Below, piece by piece: positions 39,259 to 45,614 of a stretch of DNA of 55,623 nt. Source of the DNA: Kaistia terrae (GTDB lineage Bacteria; Pseudomonadota; Alphaproteobacteria; Rhizobiales; Kaistiaceae); contig NZ_JAPKNH010000016.1 of the NCBI RefSeq assembly GCF_026344005.1, forward strand, positions 1 through 55,623. Reading direction: 5' to 3'. The position numbers and the translations under genes were made by a program. The stretch's first letter is position 1. Every line of letters begins with the position of its first letter. Below the pieces are notes generated by a model. The model was not told where the DNA came from, searched no databases, and was given only the letters and a program-made list of their open reading frames with translations.

Positions 39259-40416
39259 ATGATCTGGAACCGTGACCGGCTATATGAGGAAGTCTGGCAG
39301 TCGCCCCTGACCCACCTAGCGGCGAGGCTCGGGGTCTCAAATACCAGCCTCAAGCAAATTTGCGTCAATGCCGACATCCCGCTCCCGCCTCCGGGCTATT
39401 GGAACAAGCTAGCTGCTGGCAAACCTGTCCCAACACGGCCGCCGCTTGGGCCATCGAGAAGAGGGATCGAACGGGCTCAGTTCCCTGGGCCTCGTCCGCA
39501 AGAAGAGAACCCTTTAACCCAAGCCGACAGAGACGCAGTAACGGCCTCGGTAAGCTCGGTGGCTGTCCCTAAGTCACTGAGAAGCCCGCACCCACTGATT
39601 GCGCGACTCCGAGACAATGTCGACTTTCGGCGCAAGCACGTCGGCATGATTTCCAACGGCGCAATGCGGGAAGCACTCCAAATTGCAGAGCTGACCGCTA
39701 CTGATGAGCGCCGACTTCGAATCCTCGATACTTTGTTCAAGGAGCTTGCGGCGCGCGGGTGGCAGATCAACTTGGAGAAGTCACGGGAGTTTTCAGCGGC
39801 CCACGAGGAAGGACAGATCTACTTCAAATTGAATGAACGGATCCGTCGGGAATCGATTGCCCGCCGCCCTCCAACCAACGCATTCGAAGAGCTGATTTGG
39901 AGACCAACAACCCAGATTTTTCATCGGACGGGCAGCCTGGTTTTTGAAATCAATAGCCGCGGATCCGACATTCGATCCAAATGGGAAGACAGCGAGAAAG
40001 CTGGAGTTGAAGAGCGCCTTCCGGAAATCCTAGGCTCCTTCCTACTGTGGGCGCGTCTCTGGAAGCACGAGAAACCGCAACGCCAGTTGCGCGCCGCGCA
40101 GATGGCCGAGGCCCAAAGCCTTCGCAAAGAGCAAATGGCTGAGGCCGCCCGCGTTCGAGAAGCGGCTCAGACAGAACAACGACAAGAAAGGGAGCGCTGG
40201 GCCGCTCTGCTTGGAGCTTCTGAAGCCTGGCGTGATGCCGCAGTAGCAAGGGCGTTTGTCGAGGAGTTGGCTACCCGGATTGGGAGCTCCGATGAACCTA
40301 TCGATGGGAAGCCGACCTCGGATTGGCTGGAATGGGCACGTCGCCGGATAGCGGAGACGGACCCGCTAACAGGAGGCGCGATGGCGGCCCTTCGTCGGAT
40401 TTTAGGGAAAAGCTAG
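39259..40416 (+). CDS. HTH/coiled-coil accessory protein of mobile elements (unknown function)
   Basis: 385 aa. The N terminus (WNRDRLYEEVWQSPLTHLAA, then RLGVSNTSLKQICVNADIPL and PPPGYWNKL) looks like a helix-turn-helix and is shared by hypothetical proteins often found on integrated elements. Residues ~270-320 form a strongly charged coiled coil (MAEAQSLRKEQMAEAARVRE). No enzyme motif was found. The ATG at 39259 has GGGG upstream; a frame opening further left runs close to the tRNA. It is convergent with the early gene block, with only 3 bp between stops. Confidence 0.8.
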   Translation: MIWNRDRLYEEVWQSPLTHLAARLGVSNTSLKQICVNADIPLPPPGYWNKLAAGKPVPTRPPLGPSRRGIERAQFPGPRPQEENPLTQADRDAVTASVSSVAVPKSLRSPHPLIARLRDNVDFRRKHVGMISNGAMREALQIAELTATDERRLRILDTLFKELAARGWQINLEKSREFSAAHEEGQIYFKLNERIRRESIARRPPTNAFEELIWRPTTQIFHRTGSLVFEINSRGSDIRSKWEDSEKAGVEERLPEILGSFLLWARLWKHEKPQRQLRAAQMAEAQSLRKEQMAEAARVREAAQTEQRQERERWAALLGASEAWRDAAVARAFVEELATRIGSSDEPIDGKPTSDWLEWARRRIAETDPLTGGAMAALRRILGKS

Positions 40417-40419
40417 CGG

Positions 40420-40809
40420 TCATCGGCCCGCCTCCTCTAGATCCCCGTCACCCCCGGCGCCCCATGCGACTTGGGCGCAGGCCTTGTCGAGGCCACGGCC
40501 GCCCCAGCTTGGATGTCGCTCGGGCGCGCCCAGCGATGGTTCGGCGTCGTCCTCCGCTTCTCGATCATCGCGGCCGCTCATTCCCCACGCTGTCTGGTCG
40601 TATTTCTCGGCCCAGCCGGAATTGAGCGCCGGGGCGCCGAGTGACGGCTCGTTGTCGTTGTCGCCATCCATCCAATCGAGAATGGCCAGCAGCCGGGCAA
40701 GGTCGCGCTCGGTCTCGGCGAGAAGAGTTGCCAGCCGCTCGGCTTCCGCTTCCATCGACGCGCGAGTGCACGGAAGCGCGAATTGCAGTGGTGCAGGTCG
40801 GATGCTCAT
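40420..40809 (-). CDS. Small phage protein with repeated acidic EPSLGAP motif
   Basis: 129 aa. A short helical part (ASMEAEAERLATLLAETERD) leads into an acidic tail holding two copies of EPSLGAP, at NEPSLGAPALNSGW and AEPSLGAPERHPSW. Such DAEPSLG tails are seen in small proteins of rhizobial phages. No function is known. It is the last gene of the leftward early block; its ATG overlaps the stop of the 38-aa gene before it, and AGGAG lies nine bases upstream. Confidence 0.75.
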   Translation of the reverse strand: MSIRPAPLQFALPCTRASMEAEAERLATLLAETERDLARLLAILDWMDGDNDNEPSLGAPALNSGWAEKYDQTAWGMSGRDDREAEDDAEPSLGAPERHPSWGGRGLDKACAQVAWGAGGDGDLEEAGR

Positions 40810-40922
40810 CGTTCGCGCTCCTGTTTCAACGGCATCAGCCCGAGCGCACGCTCTTCGGCCTCGATCAGTTTGACGACGCACCAGAAGAGGGCGCGGGCGA
40901 GAATGATGCGGAGAAGTCTCAT
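40806..40922 (-). CDS. 38-aa phage protein
   Basis: A tiny gene with ATGA overlaps at both ends, so it fits exactly between its neighbours. The protein begins MRLLRIILARALFWCVVKLI and ends in a charged helix with ALGLMPLKQERER, which suggests a small membrane or membrane-bound peptide. It was called on the overlaps at both ends and on composition. No family is recognised. Confidence 0.6.
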   Translation of the reverse strand: MRLLRIILARALFWCVVKLIEAEERALGLMPLKQERER

Positions 40923-41164
40923 TGCACCCACCCCCTGCGGATCAGTTCGGCCTTGAGGGCGGCGCGGTCTTCCGGGCTATCGGGCTGGTAGCTATCGGCG
41001 AGCGCGGCGGTTGCGGCGTCGAGAGGGCGCGGCTCGGATACGTCAAACGTCGTAAGCACGCCGTCCTTGCCATCCCGATATCTGCCTCTGACCAGGACAA
41101 TCGAATAGCCCTCGGAGACCGTCCATTCGACATGCGCGGCGGCTCGTTCCTGCGCGGTGCTCAT
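40919..41164 (-). CDS. 81-aa phage early protein, unknown function
   Basis: 81 aa with VEWTVSEGYSIVLVRGRYRD and a C-terminal helix EDRAALKAELIRRGWVQ. It overlaps both neighbours by four bases (ATGA), which supports it as a real gene in the early block. No motif reveals a function. Confidence 0.7.
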   Translation of the reverse strand: MSTAQERAAAHVEWTVSEGYSIVLVRGRYRDGKDGVLTTFDVSEPRPLDAATAALADSYQPDSPEDRAALKAELIRRGWVQ

Positions 41165-41427
41165 GCCTTCACCGCCTTTCGCTCGCGCTCGCAGAGAACG
41201 TAAGCTTGGAACATGTCCCGCAGCTTCTCAGCCGTTTCGACCGCATGGCTCATGCTCTCAAGTCGGGCATCGACCTGGCCGTCCGTAAAGGAATAGTGCT
41301 GCAGGTGGTCGACACGCTTGTCCGGCATGTCGAAGGTCGCGTCCAAAAGCTCGGACATGACCAAGATAGCCGCGTAGGTGCGTTGGATCGCGGTTTCGAG
41401 TTCAAGCTTGCCGACTGCCTGGGTCAT
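41161..41427 (-). CDS. 88-aa helical phage early protein, unknown function
   Basis: 88 aa, almost wholly alpha-helical by appearance (AIQRTYAAILVMSELLDATF, then ARLESMSHAVETAEKLRDMF). It is linked to both neighbours by ATGA-type overlaps. No known family. The helical two-segment layout resembles the protein encoded just upstream (41424-41669), so the two might be distant paralogues. Confidence 0.7.
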   Translation of the reverse strand: MTQAVGKLELETAIQRTYAAILVMSELLDATFDMPDKRVDHLQHYSFTDGQVDARLESMSHAVETAEKLRDMFQAYVLCERERKAVKA

Positions 41428-41669
41428 GCCGGCACCCGCGAAAGGCTATAGAGGCTGTCGCAAAGGGTGTTCATCTTTCGGGCTGCGACCACCAGTTCGG
41501 TCACGACGATGGCCAAGCCCTCGGCCCGCTCCCGGTCAACCGGCTCCGCCTCCATCAGGGCGTCGTAGAGGATCGCCGCAAGGCCGCGAAGATTGCGCAT
41601 ATCAGTCTCGTGGTCCGAGACAATGTCGAACAGGGGGCGATGCGCTACGTAGGAGTTGGGGGCGCTCAT
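41424..41669 (-). CDS. 81-aa helical phage early protein, unknown function
   Basis: 81 aa with two predicted helices (ETDMRNLRGLAAILYDALME and GLAIVVTELVVAARKMNTLC). It overlaps both neighbours by four bases. Function unknown. Confidence 0.7.
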   Translation of the reverse strand: MSAPNSYVAHRPLFDIVSDHETDMRNLRGLAAILYDALMEAEPVDRERAEGLAIVVTELVVAARKMNTLCDSLYSLSRVPA

Positions 41670-41893
41670 GCTTCACCTCGCGCTGCCTGCAACCGCAGTG
41701 CCAGCTCGCCTTTGATCTCGCCGAGCTTGTGTTCGGCGTAGTCGAGGACGGTCTGGATCGAGCCTTGGTGGTCTCTATCCAGCAGCGCCTCGGCTGCCAT
41801 CCAAGCTGCGAGGATGAGGCGGCCTAGGTCGTCTGCGGTGTCAGCGAGGTTGAGGTCGGTCTGGCGGCAGGGCGCCGGGGTGCGAGCGGTCAT
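41666..41893 (-). CDS. 75-aa helical phage early protein, unknown function
   Basis: 75 aa from the ATG at 41893. The sequence is mostly helical (LADTADDLGRLILAAWMAAE and VLDYAEHKLGEIKGELALRL). GGAG lies upstream. The stop overlaps the next gene's start. Upstream in-frame sequence is Pro-rich and not convincing, which decided the start. Confidence 0.65.
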   Translation of the reverse strand: MTARTPAPCRQTDLNLADTADDLGRLILAAWMAAEALLDRDHQGSIQTVLDYAEHKLGEIKGELALRLQAARGEA

Positions 41894-41921
41894 GGCGGTT
41901 GTTTCTCCAGCGGTGGTGAGG

Positions 41922-42191
41922 TCAGGCGGCGCGGCGGATCTGGTCGATCCGGGCGTAGTCGGCGGGGGTAAGGCGTTCCTGCGTCTCAATCGCCATGATG
42001 GCGTTGGCGCGTTGGCGCTGGGCTTCGGTCTGGGCGGCCCAGATGGCGCGGAAGCCGGCGAGCTTCTTCGCGGCGTTCCAAGCGTTGCGGAGCGCCCAAG
42101 CGAACGTCTTGCGGTACTCGCCCGGCTTGGCCGAGCGGCGGGCCGTGGCGTGGGCTTCTCTCATGATGGCAGCGCGGTCGAAGGCGGACAT
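41922..42191 (-). CDS. 89-aa basic phage early protein
   Basis: 89 aa and rich in Arg, Lys and Ala, with AIMREAHATARRSAKPGEYR and YRKTFAWALRNAWNAAKKLA. The basic, aromatic-spaced helices hint at nucleic-acid binding. Similar short proteins occur in rhizobial prophages. No assigned role. It lies 28 bp upstream of the next early gene. Confidence 0.7.
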   Translation of the reverse strand: MSAFDRAAIMREAHATARRSAKPGEYRKTFAWALRNAWNAAKKLAGFRAIWAAQTEAQRQRANAIMAIETQERLTPADYARIDQIRRAA

Positions 42192-42278
42192 AGCTTCTCC
42201 GTTCGCGGCAAGGGTGTTGCCGTCGTCTCGCGGTTGAGATTTGGGGTGATGGGGTAGAGAGCGCCGAGCGCCCTGAGG

Positions 42279-42419
42279 TTACGTCTCGGCTATCGCGTCG
42301 AGCGCGGCATAGACCGCCTCGGCTTCCTCAAGCTCGACACCGGCAATTGTCGCGGCATTGGTCAACTGAAAGCAGCCTTCCCAGAGGTCGCGGATGGTGT
42401 CGTGCTGGGCTTGGGTCAT
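42279..42419 (-). CDS. 46-aa phage early protein
   Basis: A short gene at the promoter end of the leftward early block. It reads MTQAQHDTIRDLWEGCFQLT followed by an acidic helix with GVELEEAEAVYAALDAIAET. Good codon pattern and position next to the switch region support it. Function unknown. Confidence 0.6.
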   Translation of the reverse strand: MTQAQHDTIRDLWEGCFQLTNAATIAGVELEEAEAVYAALDAIAET

Positions 42420-42436
42420 CTGCGCAGATCCATATG

Positions 42437-42522
42437 ACTAGGTTTTATTCCTAGTTAACTATGAACAGAACATTCTCTTGCCGTCAACAGCAAACTATGA
42501 AAAAAACCTAGCGTGATAGTTT
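42437..42522. promoter_or_regulatory. CI/Cro-like switch region with inverted repeats
   Basis: An AT-rich stretch between the leftward early block and the rightward XRE gene. It holds ACTAGG (42437-42442) paired with CCTAGT (42450-42455) over a 7-base spacer, and AAACTAT (42492-42498) paired with ATAGTTT (42516-42522) over 17 bases. An extra ACCTAG is at 42507-42512. These look like repressor operators controlling divergent promoters. Individual start sites were not assigned. Confidence 0.6.
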
Positions 42523-42533
42523 TGGAGGCCATT

Positions 42534-42821
42534 ATGCTGACGACCGGAAACCAGCTTCGAGCAGCCCGCGCGCTCGTGGATATGGATCAAAGCTCCCTCG
42601 CTTCGAGGGCTGGTGTGAACATCAACACCATCGGAGCAATGGAAAAGCGCGGCGCGGAGTTGCTCACCAGCGGGCTCGACAAGATCCGGGCCGTCATGAG
42701 CGTACTGGAAGCCGAAGGCATTGAGTTTCTGAATCATGGCCAGCCGGGCGTTCGCCTAAGGCGCGGAAAAACTGATCAGGGCAGGAGCCCCGAGGACCTG
42801 ACGACCGAGAACGACGGATGA
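42534..42821 (+). CDS. XRE-family phage-type repressor
   Basis: 95 aa with a Cro/CI-type HTH: LTTGNQLRAARALVDMDQSS and the turn SRAGVNINTIGAMEKRGAEL. The end VLEAEGIEFLNHGQPGVRLR is the usual tail of small rhizobial XRE proteins. GGAGGCC precedes the ATG at 42534. It is transcribed away from the early block across an operator-like region, so it is the likely lysogeny repressor of the element. Confidence 0.88.
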   Translation: MLTTGNQLRAARALVDMDQSSLASRAGVNINTIGAMEKRGAELLTSGLDKIRAVMSVLEAEGIEFLNHGQPGVRLRRGKTDQGRSPEDLTTENDG

Positions 42822-42941
42822 TCCACGCGGCTGTAATCGCTGCGATTGTCGCGCCCGCCTGGCCGGGCGTCGCCGGCACCGAACGCAACGATATTTCAAC
42901 CTAGTTCGTTTGTGATAGGCTGCCACAGATGGATGGATGGA

Positions 42942-43679
42942 ATGAGCACCTACACGCTTCGTATCGCCGACTCCTTTAGCGCTGCGTCCATCCCCTTGGC
43001 GCGGTTAGCCGAGTACATGACCGAGCTTGCAAAGCTTCTCGGCGAAACTCAGCACGTCCATCTCGACGATGTGGCCGAAGGGTCCGTGTTGCTGCGAGCG
43101 GAAGTCGATTTACCCGCGGCCCCTGCTGTGCGTCGGCGCGTAATTGCCGTTCGCGATGGAATTGGTGCCGACGAAGCGATGCGGGCATTTAGCCGTCTAG
43201 ACGATCTGTTGGCCCACGATAATGCGGTAGGGCAGCTCTTGGATGGGGATGGCGCCGAGATTATTCCGTTCCCCGGGAAGACCCGCCCGATTCCTCTGAG
43301 CTACGGCCCCTTCAGAGAAGAGGGGACGTTAGAGGGGGAAGTAGTTCGAATAGGCGGCAAGGATAGCACCATCCATATCCAGCTTCGCGATGGAGAGAAG
43401 GTCTACAGCGGGTGCGCCACTACCAAGGAGATTGCTCGTCGACTGGCCCCCCATATGCTTGGCCCCACTGTCCGGCTCTACGGAACAGGAACCTGGGAAC
43501 GGCTAGGAGACGGCACCTGGGAGTTGCGGTCCTTCCGCGTCAGTGATTTCGAAGTTCTGGAAGATGTTTCCCTTGCCGACGCGATAGCCAAGCTCAGGGC
43601 TATCCCAGGCAACGAATGGCCCAGTTTGCCCAATCCAGTTGAAACGCTCCTCGACGAGCGCGGGAGCAGCACTCATTGA
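42942..43679 (+). CDS. PIN-module partner protein with possible OB-fold C terminus
   Basis: 245 aa. The N-terminal ~130 residues include STYTLRIADSFSAASIPLAR and AEYMTELAKLLGETQHVHLD. The C-terminal ~110 residues are strand-rich (GTLEGEVVRIGGKDSTIHIQ, GPTVRLYGTGTWER, WELRSFRVSDFEVL), like an OB-fold nucleic-acid domain; the fold is inference. The end IPGNEWPSLPNP is also conserved in related hypotheticals I recall near PIN genes. The last bases overlap the TTG of the PIN gene (TTGA), so the two are coupled. It is much larger than a typical toxin-antitoxin antitoxin. Confidence 0.8.
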   Translation: MSTYTLRIADSFSAASIPLARLAEYMTELAKLLGETQHVHLDDVAEGSVLLRAEVDLPAAPAVRRRVIAVRDGIGADEAMRAFSRLDDLLAHDNAVGQLLDGDGAEIIPFPGKTRPIPLSYGPFREEGTLEGEVVRIGGKDSTIHIQLRDGEKVYSGCATTKEIARRLAPHMLGPTVRLYGTGTWERLGDGTWELRSFRVSDFEVLEDVSLADAIAKLRAIPGNEWPSLPNPVETLLDERGSSTH

Positions 43680-44215
43680 CGGTCGCGATTGACACCTCAG
43701 TTCTGCTGTTTCTGCTAAACGAAAGCACTCCTGCTCCTATTGATCCGGCGACCGGGGCGCCTGTCTCTCGGTGCAGAGAGCGCGTCAACCTGCTTATTGA
43801 CGAGTTGTGCAAGGCGAATGAAACGCTCATCGCCCCAACCCCTGTTCTGGCGGAAGTGCTAGTCCGGGCTGAGCTAGCCGGCCCCGCGTACATCTCATTG
43901 ATGGAAAAGACCAAACCCATCAGGCTAGTGGAATTCGGAAAGCGCGCCGCTGTAGAGGCTGCCGCGATGACAGCCGCCCGCCTGCGGGTAGGCAAACCAG
44001 CGGGAGCTGAAGCTCGCGCCAAACTCAAATTCGACATCATGATAGCCGCCATCGCTAAGCTGACTGGCGCACGAACTCTGTATTCGGACGATGGAGATAT
44101 GGCGCGTCTTGGCGCCACGTTTGGGTTTTCGGTCGTCGGAATAGCCGACTTGCCTCTCCCCATGGACGAGCCCGATCTGTTCAGCGGTCAACCGTACGAT
44201 TTGCAGACGCTGTAG
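43676..44215 (+). CDS. PIN-domain nuclease-like protein
   Basis: 179 aa with a PIN fold, the metal-dependent RNase fold of VapC-type toxins and related enzymes. The acidic residues are in place: Asp6 (VAIDTSVLLFLL), Glu60 (TPVLAEVLV), Asp120 (KFDIMIAAIAK) and Asp138/139/141 (LYSDDGDMARLG). A TTG start at 43676 overlaps the stop of its partner gene. It is longer than most VapC proteins. The joint operon suggests a two-component nuclease module carried by the element, rather than a plain VapBC system. Confidence 0.85.
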   Translation: MTVAIDTSVLLFLLNESTPAPIDPATGAPVSRCRERVNLLIDELCKANETLIAPTPVLAEVLVRAELAGPAYISLMEKTKPIRLVEFGKRAAVEAAAMTAARLRVGKPAGAEARAKLKFDIMIAAIAKLTGARTLYSDDGDMARLGATFGFSVVGIADLPLPMDEPDLFSGQPYDLQTL

Positions 44216-44397
44216 CCCCACCCCCGCCAAACCGAGGCTGCGGGCTTTTCCTAGACGCATTTCTGACCTCAATCTCCACCCCTCCGTATCTCCCTGCATC
44301 CTTTCGTATCTCCTTGTTTCAATTGCGTAATTTCTTGCATTAGCATCCGCATCGGCTCAGAATCAATGAACTGAAATCCAGTTCATGGGAGGCCGAG

Positions 44398-44580
44398 ATG
44401 CCGCTGACATTCTCCATCTACCTGCCGCCGGATCTCTCCGAGGCGGTCAGGGCGGAAGCTGCCCGAAAGGGCCAATCCGTCGCCCGCGTGTTCCGCGATT
44501 CCATTGTCTCGACGCTGGGCATCGACAGCTACCGCGAGATTGATCGGCGCCGTTCTCCCCGCGCTGGGAGGGCACACTGA
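44398..44580 (+). CDS. Small ribbon-helix-helix-like protein
   Basis: 60 aa with LTFSIYLPPDLSEAVRAEAA and QSVARVFRDSIVSTLGI. A short strand followed by two helices is the ribbon-helix-helix layout of Arc/CopG-type DNA binders. Preceded by GAGG. Its stop overlaps the start of the next, virion-like gene (TGATG), so it leads the late-type operon and may regulate it. Confidence 0.65.
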   Translation: MPLTFSIYLPPDLSEAVRAEAARKGQSVARVFRDSIVSTLGIDSYREIDRRRSPRAGRAH

Positions 44581-45614
44581 TGGCCGATTACGCCAAATTC
44601 TTATTTGACGCTTTCTCGGCCCCCGGCGACGCGATTCAGAAGAATCGGGACTACGCCGCCAAGCTGCAGGAGACGAAGGACCGCAACGCCCGTGACGATC
44701 AGCGGTTCGATTATCAGGTCAAGAATGACGACCGGAACTATCTGCGCCAGATGGGCATCGACGACGCCAATGCAGACTATCGGGCTCAGTCGCTCGACTT
44801 GCAGCGGCGGTCGGTGGAACGGCAGGACGCTATTGCTGCCCGACCGAACATCGAAACTTTCTACGACTCCGAGGGCCGGGAAACTAGAGGCTTCTACGAC
44901 CCGGAATCCGAGACGGGCTTTCGCCCTGTTGGAGGCGCCAAGACGAACACGGCGAACATCCCGAATGCGTATCAGCCCCGTCCTGAAGGCGGCCTGACGT
45001 TCATCCCTGGCGGCCCTGCTGACCCTGAGGTTGTTGCACGGCTGGCGGGTGTTCGGGGCGAGGCAAAGCCCGGCCGGCCGCTCCCTGCCATGACCATCAA
45101 GGACCTCGGCACCAAAGGCCAGGCAGTCGATGACATGGGGCGCCTGACGGAAGGCTTCCAGGACGGCTATAGCGGCTACAAGACCAGCTGGGCCGGCGAT
45201 ATCAGCAATACCGTAGGCCGGAACTTGGGACTCGGTCTCGGGGATCAGGGCGACTGGTGGTCAGACTATCAGAGCCGCAAAAACCTGATCCGCAACCAGC
45301 TTTTCGGCGCCGCGCTGACGGCTCAGGAAAAGGGCGAATTCGACAAGGCCGATATCAACCCCGGCATGACGCCGACCGCGATCCGAATGAACCTCGCCCG
45401 CCAGCAGGAATTGGCGACGAACGCGGCCCGCAAAATGGCGACCGCCTATGCCCAGCAGGGCTATTCGCGAGATGCAATCGAGTCGGCGCTCGGGATGTCG
45501 CTCGACGATATCGGTGGATCGCCTCGCGGGAATGGCAGCGGTCGCCAGCAGCAGACGCCCAGCTACCAACCTCAGGACATCGAAGCGGAAATGCGCCGCA
45601 GGGGGATCATGTAA
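44580..45614 (+). CDS. Putative phage internal virion / DNA-ejection protein
   Basis: 344 aa, hydrophilic and low in cysteine. QSLDLQRRSVERQDAIAAR and the block with WWSDYQSRKNLIRNQLFGAA then LTAQEKGEFDKADINPGM recall proteins of podophage-like elements that are packed in the capsid and ejected with DNA. The stop codon overlaps the start of the 1116-aa protein downstream (TAATG). There are no adjacent portal or capsid genes. The functional assignment rests on recalled resemblance and context. Confidence 0.65.
   Translation: MADYAKFLFDAFSAPGDAIQKNRDYAAKLQETKDRNARDDQRFDYQVKNDDRNYLRQMGIDDANADYRAQSLDLQRRSVERQDAIAARPNIETFYDSEGRETRGFYDPESETGFRPVGGAKTNTANIPNAYQPRPEGGLTFIPGGPADPEVVARLAGVRGEAKPGRPLPAMTIKDLGTKGQAVDDMGRLTEGFQDGYSGYKTSWAGDISNTVGRNLGLGLGDQGDWWSDYQSRKNLIRNQLFGAALTAQEKGEFDKADINPGMTPTAIRMNLARQQELATNAARKMATAYAQQGYSRDAIESALGMSLDDIGGSPRGNGSGRQQQTPSYQPQDIEAEMRRRGIM

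Noticed and set aside
38661-39377. Minus-strand frames across the tRNA-Ser gene
   Set aside because: The sequence [16 protein letters not shown] is the usual antisense artefact of tRNA-Ser; nothing else supports a gene.
43676-44215. Plain VapBC toxin-antitoxin pair
   Set aside because: The upstream partner is 245 aa with a strand-rich C terminus and no antitoxin-type DNA-binding start, and the PIN protein is longer than usual.
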